Assembly (NCBI GenBank): GCA_905160935.1 | Contig: CAJHZI010000419.1 | Coordinates: forward strand, 341,001-405,000 | Direction: 5' to 3' | Source of the DNA: Enchytraeus crypticus | Taxonomy: Eukaryota; Annelida; Clitellata; Enchytraeida; Enchytraeidae | Length of the DNA: 64,000 nucleotides | Shown here: one piece after another, positions 19,563 to 51,110 of the stretch | Position numbering within the stretch: position 1 is the first letter of the stretch | Layout: each line of letters begins with the position of its first letter | Notes under the pieces: generated by a model | The model's database searches: none | What the model saw: only the letters and a program-made list of their open reading frames with translations | Told to the model about the DNA's origin: nothing | Position numbers and translations under genes: made by a program

Positions 19563-22500
19563 GTAACACTGTTTAGTTATCTACATGGTAACACTGCCTA
19601 ACTATCTACATAGAAACACTGTCTAGCTATCTACATGGTAACACTGTCTAGCTCTCTACATGGTAACACTATCTAGCTATCTACATGGTAACACTGTCTA
19701 GATCTCTACATGGTAACACTGCTTAGCTATCTATATGGTAACACTGTCTAGTTATCTACATAGAAACACTGTCTAGCTATCTACATGGTAACACTGTCTA
19801 GATCTCTACATGGTAACACTGCTTAGCTATCTATATGGTAACACTGTCTAGTTATCTACATAGAAACACTGTCTAGCTATCTACATGGTAACACTGCCTT
19901 TCTCTGTACATGGTAACACTGCCTAACTATCTACATAGAAACACTGTCTAGCTATCTACATGGTAACACTGCCTTGCTCTCTACATGGTAACACTGTTTA
20001 GATCTCTACATGGTTACACTATTTAGTTATCTACATGGTAACACTGCCTAGTTATCTACATAGAAACACTGTCTAGTTATCTACATGGTAACATTGTCTA
20101 GCTCTCTACATGGTAACACTGCTTTGCTCTCTACATGGTAACACTGTTTAGATCTGTACATGGTTACACTATTTAGTTATCTACATAGAAACACTGTCTA
20201 GCTATCTACATGGTAACACTGCCTTGCTCTCTATATGGTAACACTGCCTAGTCTTCTACATGGTAACGCTGGTTGTATCTCTAAATGGTAACACTGGATA
20301 TATCCGTACTCTACATACCTTAGTACCACTAAGGATAATTCTCTAAACAGTAGCATTCGCTATTTTAATGCAAGTTATAAATACTGATTATTTTACATAA
20401 TATAATTGGTAATTTTTCTGCATTCTTAATTTTTCTACATGGTAGCACTGTTGAATTATTCCGAAACTTCTACGTATTTTGTGTTTATTTTTTACCTTAC
20501 ATTTTTGTTATTTTCTTGTCACTGCAACTACAAGCGTACTTAACTAGCAAATAAACACATGATCAAGGAGACGGTTACCACAAAAGAGCCTGAGCTCTGT
20601 GAAGTAATGCAGTCAGTGGCAGCTACTAAGAATAACCGCTTGATTTACTAATTGTCTTCTATACTCAGATGTCGAGAGATTTGAATGAGAGAAGAAACTG
20701 ACGGTTAGAACAAGTAATGTGCCCATGCATTGCTAAATAGAAATTCCTCCTAGAACAAACTAATCAAGACCTTAATCAATTATTAAATCAATCAATATAT
20801 CACTCAATCAATCAATCAACCAACCAATGTATCACTCAATCAATCACTCACTTACTTAATAAATCAATCAATCAATAAATCAATAAATCACTCACTTAAT
20901 CAATCAATCAATCAATCAATTGTTTATTTCACAGGTGACATACAATCCACAGCAGCTGTCAGGCCCACAGCAGCTGTCAGGCCCACAGCAGCTGTCAGGC
21001 CCACAGCAGCTGTCAGGCCCACAGCAGCTGTCAGGCCCACAGCAGCTGTCAGGCCCACAGCAGCTGTCAGTCCCACAGCTGTACGTGCTGGACAGCTGCT
21101 TGACTCACTACCTGGTGCAGCCCCTCGTCATCTTGACCTGGAGGTGTGCCATGTCGCTCGTCGACCTGTACCTCTACCCAGACCAACCCACCATGTCCGA
21201 CATCTCCTCACTCGCTATCGGACTGACCGCCTCCATGGCTCTCTTTCTACTCGATGCAATGTTCGCTAAGGTAAGGTACTTTGGACTGATTTTCTGGATT
21301 TTGGAATTTTCACCGTTTTTGGACCATTTTTTGCTCGCTAGCTAGATTTTGGCTCAGTATTGCTCGATGTTGTCATTGATGGCTGTAGCACTCTAATTGT
21401 TGTTATGTTATGTTATGTAAGGATGTAGGGATAAAAATGTAACAGCGGGTTTTCCTAATTTTCTATATTAAGGGAATTGTTTTAGGGGAGATTCTTGTAA
21501 TGTCTTTTTATAATTAATCTTATAAAACATGAGCTTGTGCGTCATGACTGAGACAAAATATCATTGAAATATTTTGTCTCTTAAATTTAAAGTAATATTA
21601 GTCTTAATAAGGACCATTAAGGGAATTGTTAAAATTAACAAATTCAGTTATATTCAGCTTGCCGACTATAAACTTTGTGCCATGGACCTGCCACTTGCCA
21701 GACCTTTAGACTGAGAACTTAGCAACTGATTGATTGATGAATTGGGATGAGTCACAGATGTAGGGATTAATTCATTTTTGAACAACCCGTCACGTGGGCA
21801 AAGCTCCACCCCTCCACCCCGATGATCTGGATCATAGTGTTCAATTTTCATTAATCATATTTGGACAACAGGCATTTGCACATCAGAAATTTCTGCAAAG
21901 TATTACTTAAGATTTATAGCTGCACATCATGCAACTCAGTCTACCTTGACCATTTTTTGATCACCGGACTGGCTTTTGTTTAGGACCTTACTTCTCCTCA
22001 GCACATTTCTTTCGCAGATTGGTCTGGGTGAATTGATCTGTAGTGATGTGTGCTGTTGGGGACGTCCCTGACATCATCCCTGGATGAGGAAACGGACGTT
22101 AAACCTTTATTATTATTATTATTATTAACTCCAACAGCAAAGAACTGCGGCGTATTAATGTAATGTGTAACGAGTAATGTAAATGTCTGCAGAAACTGTT
22201 ATGTAGTCACGCTTGATTTAATTAGAAAGTCGTTGAAAGTGTTTTGCTGTAGGAAGAGCCTCATTCTGTCTGATGAGTACACTCTCAGTACTTCATGACT
22301 TGTATTTGGCTGGGGCCAATGTGCGGAGTTCAAATCCTGGGCTCGCCCGTCACTGACATCGCTTTCGAGTGAGGAAACTGACGCTAACATTAGCTTTTTT
22401 AGCTTTATTCGCTACCACCCAAACATTCTGCATATCCTTTTTGGATTTTATTCCATAGTGCTCAGAGTTGTCGTGGACAACAGCAGTACTCTATCGTGTG

Positions 22501-25299
22501 TTGTAGTACACTGTACTAATCTATCAGTAGACAACTCTCTAGTGCAGCTGATATCGAATAACCAATTAACATTATAATAAATTCCTGATAACGATTAACT
22601 TAGATATCATTTTGCACTGAACTGTAATTCTATTAAACTGAACTTCTGAGATATTGATCTCCTCGGCTTTCAATAGAATATTAGCTTACTAATCGTAATA
22701 AACTATTATTATACAACTAAACTAATTAAGTAATTATTACGATGATGGTTCTGAATGATCCGAGATTTCATCCATGAAGAATGGGTGTGCACTCAACGGT
22801 AACAACGATCAATCACTCCAGATTCGTTATTCAGATTTTCAAAAGGAAGTCAAATTCATGTCATCGACTACTTCATCTTTTTCTTATGGTTAGGCTCCAA
22901 TTGATCAGTTCGGTAATTGAAAACATACTTTGTTGTATGGTAACACTGGTTTGTTTATGTTGACATCTGATACATAAATTTACATATAAATGTAACGGGT
23001 CTATATTATAACTTCGTTATAATGCATGCATATCGTTATAATGGGTGAAAGAGTTAAACTATAAGTGTTAAGTTATTCTTTAATTAATATCCGTATAGGA
23101 GGTTGTAAAGTAAATAACATTTCTAAAGAAAACTTGTATTATAAATTTTATGAGGAACTAGTACATTTCAATGGTATTCTATGCAGTGTTTACGTTTTCT
23201 TGTCCACTGTTTACATTTGGTGTCCCCGATGTTCTATTTATAGCTATTACCGAAAAGATCTATTACTCAAGAGCAGTATAATTAAAATTTCTGCGCAATT
23301 GAACGAGAGAGAAAATCAAATGCGCCCTTTTCCAACCGAAAATACACTCATTGTTTCTGTGTTTAGTGAAAGTATTTGTAAGAGTTGCAGTGTGTTTAAC
23401 GTCAAGGTTTAGGAGCTTTAGATTTCTCTTCAAAACAACTCAGCACGCTCGAGCTACCGTTGCTATCTAACAGCTAGTCAAGATTGTATTTGAATATTAA
23501 GAAAAAACTTTAAATTACTAGTCTCAGACGGTTGAGATTTCATCTATTTATAGTAAGTTTTGAGGGACTATTAATACAGGCCATATAAACGCTTCGATTG
23601 ATTCAAGGGTGATTTATTAACTTCTTAGCTTCTCTCACTACAATAAAGATTAACAATAGTTAGCGTAATAATTCGATCGCATGGACTTCGTAAACACGTA
23701 AACTCTATAAACACGTGCGTTTGTCATACGGCAGGAGCCAGTGGCCAAGTCGGTAAGACACTCGACCGCGGATCAGTATGTGCGGGTTCAAATCCTGGGC
23801 TCGCCCGTCACTGACATTGCTTTCGAGTGAGGAAACTGACGTCAACCTTAGCTTTTTTTACTCTAAACTAACGCCTAACAGCTGTCTCTGATCGTTCTGT
23901 AAACACGTGCATTTGTCATCTCTGATCGTTCTGTAAACATCTGCATTTGTCATACGCTAAACTAACGCCTAACAGTTGTGTCTGATTGTTCTATAGACAC
24001 TGCACGCACTGGCGCAGAGATCGACCCTGCACATCGCCAGGCTGTTCGAGGACTCCATATACCTGCTAACATTCATCGCTGAGGTGTTCCTGTGGCGAGG
24101 TCTGTGGAACCTCGTGGCTACCTACTTCATACCCGACCAGCTGCTGGGAGGCTGGGTGAACCACCTGCTGGGTGTGGCGCTCTTGTTCTCCCTGCAGCTC
24201 TTCAGCTACGTGGGGTTCTGCGGTTGTGCCCACAACGACAGGGGCAGAGAGATGATCAGAGAGGACGTGTTTTATCCAAACGAGTACAGCAGACACTATG
24301 TGAAGAGTGAGACCAGAAAAGAGCGGTCAGCTCAGCTAGACTGTGTATGTAGCTATCTAGCGCTGTCCCTTTCTTTGTTTAGATGACAGATCCTGAGGTG
24401 AATTGAATTCTCGTGGGTTCGAATCCCAGCCGCGCTGATATGAGATTAAAATCTCGGACATTCACTGGACTGGCTATACGGAAAATGGACTAAATTGCCT
24501 AACGGATTAAACATGTGGCATTAAAAGTGATAGATGTCAACATAGTTGATCATTTCACTATAATGCGAGTTTACTTTAGTTGATGATACTGATGGGATGA
24601 TGATACTGATATGATGATGATACTGATATGATGATGATACTGGTAGGATGATGATACTGGTAGGATGATGATACTGGTAGGATGATGATATTGATATGAT
24701 GATACTGGTAGGATGATGATACTGATGATGATACTGGTAAGATGATGATACTGATGATGATACTGGTAGGATGATGATAGTGATGATGATACTGGTAGGA
24801 TGATGATAGTGATAGGATGATGATACTGATAGGATGATGATACTGATAGGATGATGATACTTATAGGATGATGATACTGATAGGATGATGATACTTATAG
24901 GATGATGATACTGATAGGATGATGATACTTATAGGATGATGATACTGATAGGATGATGATACTGGGGGGGTGATCTCTAATTTATTTAATAATATTTTTA
25001 TTTAATAAAATAATAATATATTTTATTTATGTATATTTTTCTAATATTTCTATTATTTTATATACGACAGTTTCGTTTCCAATCTACGACCCTTTCTAAC
25101 TATATCGAGTCATTGGCGACTTTCAATAATTGTACTTTTTCAGGAGCAGATGATGCATTTGAGCAGTGCCACAACTAACAATACTACATCTCCAGCGATT
25201 GACTCAATGTGGCAAAGAGTAACATTACTAGATGAAGCATTACAGGCTAGAAACTGCGCAGACGAAGAAACCTATGACAACGTTCCGTATGACTATTGA
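19053..25299 (+). CDS. fusl: Fuseless-family multi-pass membrane protein (four exons)
   Basis: Four exons, all joined in phase 0 (19053-19562, 20935-21270, 23997-24344, 25144-25299), encode about 449 residues. Four related units each pair a hydrophobic helix with a W-R-G-x-W-like motif: FYWRGIWDLAGYYILP, LYWRGVWGLGDHYL, LTWRCAMSLVDLYLYP and FLWRGLWNLVATYFIP. This architecture is that of the Fuseless family; the Drosophila member is an eight-pass presynaptic protein needed for calcium-channel function. The start ATG at 19053 precedes the first helix. The C-terminus is hydrophilic and ends EETYDNVPYDY, with tyrosines that could be phosphorylated. Exon 2 has an in-frame GPQQLS expansion. The end of exon 1 is the least certain: a GTGAGC at 19473 would also keep phase 0. 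Confidence 0.72.
19563..20290 (+). repeat. Array of donor-like units after Fuseless-like exon 1
   Basis: About 25 units of about 27 bases (CTACATGGTAACACTGTCTA then GCTATCT) start exactly at the exon donor, CATG/GTAACACTG. Most units repeat ATGGTAACACTG, so the donor is present many times. Some carry CATAGAAACACTG instead and so lose the GT. Confidence 0.9.
20760..20925 (+). repeat. ATCA microsatellite before Fuseless-like exon 2
   Basis: Interrupted CAATCAATCAAT tract ending shortly before the TTTATTTCACAG acceptor. Here the tract lies in the opposite sense to the TGAT tracts of KDM1A and PRRC2. Confidence 0.92.
20935..21270 (+). CDS. fusl: Fuseless-like exon 2 with hexapeptide expansion
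   Basis: Starts VTYNPQQLS, then seven or so in-frame GPQQLS repeats from an 18-base unit (about 20950-21078). It continues VPQLYVLDSCLTHYLVQPLV and LTWRCAMSLVDLYLYP and a further helix, ending FAK. The donor is GTAAGG at 21271. The expansion sits just inside the 3' splice site. Confidence 0.82.
21285..21415 (-). repeat. Dispersed repeat family E copy
   Basis: Starts just after the exon 2 donor with GGACTGATTTTCTGGATTTT and ends GTAGCACTCTAATTGTTGTT. Confidence 0.8.
21545..21585. repeat. Short hairpin GAGACAAAATAT / ATATTTTGTCTC
   Basis: Perfect 12-base inverted repeat with a short loop in a fusl intron, of no obvious function. Confidence 0.75.
21950..22125 (+). repeat. SINE family C copy
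   Basis: Contains GGTCTGGGTGAATTGATCTG, GGGGACGTCCCTGACATCAT and GATGAGGAAACGGACGTTAA, with a TTATTATTA tail. Confidence 0.83.
22305..22408 (+). repeat. SINE family A copy, head-truncated
   Basis: B box in GAGTTCAAATCCTGGGCTCG, body and full 3' core GAGGAAACTGACGCTAAC. Confidence 0.86.
22409..23730. other. Intron sequence of the Fuseless-like gene
   Basis: AT-rich, mostly unique intron. A family E fragment lies near 22430-22510. A 115-codon open frame at 23065-23412 resembles no known protein and is probably chance. Confidence 0.5.
23732..23862 (+). repeat. SINE family A, best full-length copy
   Basis: GGAGCCAGTGGCCAAGTCGG is the A box region of a tRNA-like head. A B box follows in GTGCGGGTTCAAATCCTGGG. 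The body TCGCCCGTCACTGACATTGC, the core GAGGAAACTGACGTCAACC and a short T-rich tail complete it. This copy best supports a tRNA origin. Confidence 0.9.
23870..23995 (+). repeat. Duplicated intron end before Fuseless-like exon 3
   Basis: CTAAACTAACGCCTAACAG and TCTGATCGTTCTGTAAACA occur two to three times before the CTATAG acceptor. This is a smaller example of the acceptor-side duplications of KDM1A. Confidence 0.75.
23997..24344 (+). CDS. fusl: Fuseless-like exon 3
   Basis: Encodes TLHALAQRSTLHIARLFEDS, FLWRGLWNLVATYFIPDQLL and GWVNHLLGVALLFSLQLFSY, then a basic cytoplasmic stretch ending QLDC. The acceptor is CTATAG and the donor GTATGT at 24345. Confidence 0.83.
24383..24570 (+). repeat. 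SINE family B (copy 2)
   Basis: GTGGGTTCGAATCCCAGCCG (B box), ATCTCGGACATTCACTGGAC and TTGATCATTTCACTATAATG match the copy at 8529-8735. Both copies begin shortly after an exon donor. Confidence 0.83.
24572..24966 (+). repeat. GATGATGATACTGATAG array
   Basis: About 22 short units of GATGATGATACTGATAGGAT and variants in the last fusl intron. Confidence 0.93.
25144..25299 (+). CDS. fusl: Fuseless-like terminal exon 4
   Basis: Starts EQMMHLSSATTNNTTSPAID and ends with an acidic, tyrosine-containing tail EETYDNVPYDY then TGA at 25297-25299. The acceptor is TTTTTCAG. This exon is supported by phase and splice site, not by recognised homology. Confidence 0.62.
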   Translation, partial: EQMMHLSSATTNNTTSPAIDSMWQRVTLLDEALQARNCADEETYDNVPYDY

Positions 25300-25529
25300 T
25301 GACAATGACTATTGATGGCGAAGTATTCGCTCCGCGAAGTCATATTCCTATTAGAGAAAACTCGTCAATACATCTACGCTATCTAGTCTTTAGTATCAGG
25401 CATCTCCAGTCAGTAAGAAAAAGGACGTTTAATCTTATATAGCGCTCTATTTAGTTTTACAATTTGAAGAATGGGTAAGATTTATTTTTGTATTTGACAT
25501 CGCACTTTCGAGACATCAGTCACGCCTTT

Positions 25530-25700
25530 TGGGCTTTATATGATTAATAACCACGCCTAATGTGCCTTATCTAATTAATAACCACGCCTAATGTGCCTTA
25601 TCTAATTAATAACCACGCCTAATGTGCCTTATCTAATTAATAACCACGCCTAATGTGCCTTATCTAATTAATAACCACGACTATTGTGCCTTACGAAGGT
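25530..25700 (+). repeat. AATAACCACGCCTAATGTGC array
   Basis: Five units of about 31 bases downstream of the Fuseless-like gene. Confidence 0.93.
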
Positions 25701-25799
25701 AATAATCACGTCCTCTGTGTCATGAATAGTTAATATCCTTGTTTCTGTGTAAGATATAGTGTATAAGCTCGTCTGTGATTTATTAGCTATTAATCACGA

Positions 25800-26150
25800 A
25801 CTTTTGTATTTAATAACCACACCCTTATGTCTTGAGTATTTAATAACCACGCCTGAGTCTTATGTATTTAATAACCACATCCCTGTATCTGACTATTTAA
25901 TAACCACACCCATGTATCTCGAGTATTTAATAACCACGCCCCTGTATCTCGAGTATTTAATAACCACGCCCCTGTATCTTGAGTATTTAATAACCACGCC
26001 CCTGTATCTCGAGTATTTAATAACCACGCCCCTATGTCTCGAGTATTTAATAACCACGCCCCTATGTCTCGAGTATTTAATAACCACGCCCCTATGTCTC
26101 TAGTATTTAATAACCACACCCCTATGTCTTGAGTATTTAATACCCACGCC
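25800..26150 (+). repeat. GAGTATTTAATAACCACGCC array
   Basis: About 12 units of about 30 bases sharing AATAACCACGCC with the preceding array, so the two are probably one expanded family. Frames reading LEYLITTP or its reverse are repeat translations. Confidence 0.93.
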
Positions 26151-26162
26151 AGAGTCTTGTGA

Positions 26163-26235
26163 ATTTAATCCTGGGCTCTCCCGTCACTGACATCGCTTTC
26201 CAGTGAGGAAACTGACGTTAACATTTGAATTTGAC
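26163..26235 (+). repeat. SINE family A, 3' half
   Basis: CCTGGGCTCTCCCGTCACTG then GAGGAAACTGACGTTAACAT, next to the preceding array. Confidence 0.83.
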
Positions 26236-26494
26236 CACGCCCCATTGTTGTTCATTATAAAACCATGCTTCTCTGTTTTTTGTAGCAAAGCAGGTTTGAT
26301 AATTATATAAGAATTATTATTTATATATGCTGTTTAAATATTCCAATATTGGTTTGGTTGCTAATACATGTGTTAAGGTGTTTAGAATGTATTAACAACG
26401 TCTCAGAAGCACATTCTCGTGGTGTAGAAGAGCAGTCAGCCTAAACGACTAGACAACAACAAATCTGAAGTCTCTCCTCTAGTAAAAAGCTAAA

Positions 26495-26620
26495 TCTAAT
26501 GTAAATGTCAGTTTCCTCACTCGAAAGCGATGTCAGTGACGGGCGAGCCCAGGATTTGAACCCAGCACATACTGATCCGCGATCGAATATCTTACCGACA
26601 TTGCCACTGGCTCCAGCCTG
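26495..26620 (-). repeat. SINE family A copy
   Basis: Inverted body and B box (GGGTTCAAATCCTGGGCTCG on the sense strand) with head AGTGGCAATGTCGGTAAG. Confidence 0.87.
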
Positions 26621-26639
26621 GTCTAGATAATTCATTAGA

Positions 26640-26702
26640 ATGGTCGAGACTGTAGCACAAGTGACTGACAACCCTGAGGTCGCGAGTTTGATCCAGTGGA
26701 GA
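26640..26702 (+). repeat. Isolated tRNA-like fragment
   Basis: GACTGTAGCACAAGTGACTG then GAGGTCGCGAGTTTGATCC resemble an A box and a degraded B box. It cannot fold as a complete tRNA by eye, so I call it a SINE head or tRNA relic. Confidence 0.4.
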
Positions 26703-26994
26703 AAATCCCCGCCCCCTAAAGCAATTACGGAAATCCCCCTCCCCCTCAGTGCCTAAGTTAAGATGAAATTAATTTAATAATTTAGTAAAACAATGATTAA
26801 TTGAGATAATGCAAAGAATACCGAAATTACATTCACTAATGACAGTATATATACTATTATTAATAATATACTTTTAATTATTCTAATTGGCTAGTTTTAA
26901 CTATTCATTACAATTGGCAAGAAAAAATCCCCCAAGATTTAGACTGCTCTCTGCGCAGTCGATTATCCCTATAAACGACCCTGGTATACGATCA

Positions 26995-27190
26995 TATGTC
27001 TAAATCTTGACTCGCTTGCCTTAGATCTTGGACTTGCACTGTTTTCATCTCGCTTTCTCTTGTTGTCTCTGTGTACACAGTCGTCATCGTGTGGTGCTTT
27101 GGCGCCTGTTTGTGCAGAGCCTGCAAGAGACGTCCCTGACATTGCCTTATGGCGAGGAACCGGGCGTTAAATTCTTATCGATTGGTTAGA
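26995..27190 (+). repeat. SINE family D (copy 2)
   Basis: Matches 7195-7430: GTCGTCATCGTGTGGTGCTT, TTGCCTTATGGCGAGGAACC and GGGCGTTAAATTCTTA, with a short ATTG tail. Confidence 0.85.
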
Positions 27191-27344
27191 TCCCAGCCTA
27201 ACTCAGCACTAGAGACCAACACAACTGTTATAATGTGCACACGGTACAGACTCTACAGAGTTCTTCACAGACATTTACATGTAACATAAAATGCAGCAGA
27301 GCGACAACAGAAACTTTAACTGAAGACAAGTCCTATGTATTGTA

Positions 27345-27860
27345 TCAGATAACATTACGTTATTATAATAATAATAATAATTATTATTATTATTTGTATT
27401 GTATTAGATAACATTATGCTATAATAATAATAATTATTATTATTATTTGTATTGTATTAGATAACATTATGCTATAATAATAATAATTATTATTATTATT
27501 TGTATTGTATTAGATAACATTATACTATAATAATAATAATTATTATTATTATTTGTATTGTATTAGATAACATTATGCTATAATAATAATAATTATTATT
27601 ATTATTTGTATTGTATTAGATAACATTATGCTATAATAATAATAATTATTATTATTATTTGTATTGTATTAGATAACATTATGCTATAATAATAATAATT
27701 ATTATTATTATTTGTATTGTATTAGATAACATTACGTTATTATAATAATAATAATAATTATTATTATTATTTGTATTGTATTAGATAACATTATGCTATA
27801 ATAATAATAATTATTATTATTTGTAGTGTATCAGATGACATTACGTTATTATAATAATAA
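27345..27860 (+). repeat. Palindrome-bearing 59-base array
   Basis: About nine units of TTTGTATTGTATTAGATAAC plus ATTATGCT and an ATAATAATAATTATTATTAT palindrome. Every unit can form an AT-only stem. No coding capacity. Confidence 0.93.
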
Positions 27861-27869
27861 TAATTATTA

Positions 27870-27915
27870 AGTTTTCACGCCCGTTTCCTCATCTACAGCG
27901 ATGACGCCAGGCTGT
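27870..27915 (-). repeat. SINE family C, 3' fragment
   Basis: TTTTCACGCCCGTTTCCTCA then CGATGACGCCAGG is the inverted, diverged 3' core beside an ATA tract. Confidence 0.55.
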
Positions 27916-30900
27916 TTAATTATAATCCACTAAGTGTAATTGCAGATAAAGAATCACGTCAGAAATGGCTCTGAATCTTAGAGAATAGTTTCTCGCTGTC
28001 TTCCTCATTACAGTATAGTATAGTTCCATATATTTTATATATAAAGCAAAGCTGTACTTCTGTTTAAGTATAATACTCAACGATTTGCAGGTTGCTTAGC
28101 GCTCTCGACCTAGTGGGTTAACAGAATGAGAGAGACTATGTGTCCTAGCATGAAGTCTACACACAACACGATGGGTGACAGGGGTTAGAATCAGCTGACC
28201 GGGGGCTTAACTCAGTTCACACATTCTAACATACATATTCTTTTTCCAGTATCTACGATTGCAAGTGTTGCTAGCACACATAGGTGCGCAGTAGTGCGTA
28301 CTACAACTATTAATACTACTACTACTAACAATGATCAATTTGACAAAGAGTGACTCTAACCAACCTGACAACTCTCTAAAATGCAATTAACAGAAAGAAG
28401 ACTGTACACCGAGGGCCAGTGTTTAGCGCAGTTAAGAGGATGGGACCACTAGTAGAGATCTAGAACTAAACCGCACCAGCATGAGCTGATGTATAGTGTA
28501 CAGCTGTATGAGCTGATTATAGTGTACAGCTGTAGATAGAAGTCAATAAGACTGGGAGTAGCCGTATCCACACCACATACTAGTTAATAATAGCACTAAG
28601 AATAGTATAAAATACAATACAGGTATAAAAGTAAAACTTTACCAAACTACAAAACACATAGAAATAATACACTAGAGAACGTGTGGTTATTGGCATGGCT
28701 GTATCTTTAGGTGTATGAATGTGCGTGAATGATATCTATGGATATTTAAAGTTACATTTCAGCACATACATTCCGCACGAGTAACAATGCTGTCATAACG
28801 TTAAGAGCGCTATTGTTTAGCGTATTTCTCAGCTATATTTGAATTTAGCAGCTGCTCTATCATACCACAAAAGTCATCTATAGGCAGTGAAACGGACGGG
28901 AAATGAGCACAAACGGTCAAGTCAGGTCGTATAACACTGTTACCTTTCTATCAGGTCTGCACTTACAAGTGAACAACTCAGTTACTTCTCAAACTAAATA
29001 CTCAATTATAAATTATGAGTGATTTTAATAATTAAAGCAAAACAGAACATTTCAATACAAAGACATAAATAGATCGATCACCTCTCTCTCTCTACCTCTC
29101 TCATAAGCAACATTTACGCTGATATTTGAACAAAACAACACAATTTACACTGATTACTGTATTATTAGCTGTCATCACACAACAAGTTCAGTGGATATCA
29201 TTTCAACATCTCCAACTCATCGTAACGCTTTTCTCCTACCATAGCAACACAAGCACAACCAATCACGATCCACCATTTATCACAATAGATTTCGGCAGCA
29301 TAGCATTACATCAACAGTGAGCCAACGACAATCTTCAAAAAGGACACATACCTCCGGCCTATGAATAGCAAAGTGCACCACGTGTATTCATACTTACTGA
29401 TATACATGTGTATTCATACTTACTGATATACATATGTATTTTCCAGTGCTTACCAAATCTCTACCACAGTCTCTCGATATACAGTTATTTATATCTGGCT
29501 TATCTGGCTTACAGATTTTAATGCATGTAAGGTGAGACAAAGCCACCTACAACTGCATTCTGTACATAGGAATGAATCCACTAGTGCATACGAAGCAGTG
29601 AGGCCATAAAATGTTTTCTCGTATTATTTCAGGACAGGTGCCAGTTGACGGTTCAAATTTCAGATTTGTAAACCTCTAGGCTACGTCGAATCCGAGATTA
29701 TGCAGGCTTCACTATTCATACAATGTCTCAGAGGGCTTTCAGTAACCAGGGCCGCCATAAAATATTCTGCTTGTATTACTGTATTAGGTCTCTTATCGGT
29801 TCACTACAACTGTATAGCACTAGGTCAGCCATGAGTTACAGGTTAGCGACCCACTGAAAGTATCATAGATGAGAGATTAACTGAAGCACACTGGTCAGAC
29901 GATGCACGAGAGCTCAGTAAAAATACCCGAGCTTATCCCCAGTCAGAACAACATGAGCTCAACGCAAGTTCATTCAACATCCAGTGAGTATTCTATAAGT
30001 TAACACTACTTCACAGAGTCAAAACGTCCCGGAGTCAACACTTAGTAGTTCACGTCCGCTAGACGCAGCTATCCGAAACGCTAGTAAAAGATCCACAACA
30101 AATCGACAACTTATTTAAAGTCCTCTTCTTCTACAAATGTTTCACGTACAATGATAGTTTAACGTCCTTTACGTCGAATAAACTCAAAGCTCGATGGAAA
30201 TTTTAAACTTAACGAAGAGTGCCTCACTACGGATATTTACAGGTGCTTGTGCACGTGTGTGGGCAGTCAGCTGATGATAGTTCCATTTCAACTGTCAAAT
30301 AATAATCCGCAGTAATCCATAAACGATTGGCAACAATCCACATCGGTACAGAGTCGGGGATAGTTTGCCTCGCGGCTACATTCAAATTCTGGTGAAGAAA
30401 ACGACACAGACGCAGGACGAGTTCCTTTAAATCCATCAGAACTTAGGAAAATCTCTGCCCGCTCGCAGGTAAAAAGTTCAACAGCAGAGTCGTGTATTCT
30501 CATAATGGAATACAGATAAAGCTGTCTACAACAATACTGCACTGCCTATAGTCTTCACCTTCATGTAATGTGATATCTTATACCAGTCAGCACGCAATGT
30601 ATCTCAGTTGCTAAGACAGTATGGAAGATGAGCACTACATGATTGTGGGCTAGAATACGTCGCATTCAGCGCTACACAGCAGAAGTCTGTGGGTGTATTT
30701 AGAGGTTATAGTCAATTGATTCACAGTCTGACGTAATAAACCGCTCCTCTGTGGTAGAGAAGATTCTATCAAACCACTGCAGCCAGTCGAGTAGTCCACA
30801 CGACATCTAGATCTCAGCGGACACTACGACGAGCACATTTCATCATCAGTAGACAGCATCGTTGACTGACACTGTCATCTAGTGACCACTTCAGTTTTCA

Positions 30901-30994
30901 TCACTTTCCTCCTGATCTAGTGAGAGGTCAGACTTGTCTGATAGATCAGTGAGATGATAGTCTCAGTCCGTTCAGTTAGATTAACACCACCAGC
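27916..30994. other. Repeat-poor region, probable PRRC2 3' UTR and intergenic
   Basis: About 3 kb free of the arrays that fill the rest of the window. No exon or RNA gene recognised. Since PRRC2 appears to end near 30995 on the minus strand, its 3' UTR should extend leftward into this region; no polyadenylation signal could be singled out. Confidence 0.45.
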
Positions 30995-51050
<20,056 letters not shown>

Positions 51051-51110
51051 TGTTCGCCTTAAAAATCCAAATCCACCGACGATTTTTACAAGATGGCGGT
51101 CTATTGTGAA

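Noticed and set aside
23065..23412. 115-codon open frame in the Fuseless-like intron
   Set aside because: No recognisable family, AT-rich composition like the surroundings and no splice or promoter context. Probably chance.
23732..23810. A genuine tRNA gene from the A and B boxes
   Set aside because: The sequence continues into the repeat body found in about 17 copies and does not close an acceptor stem, so it is a SINE head.
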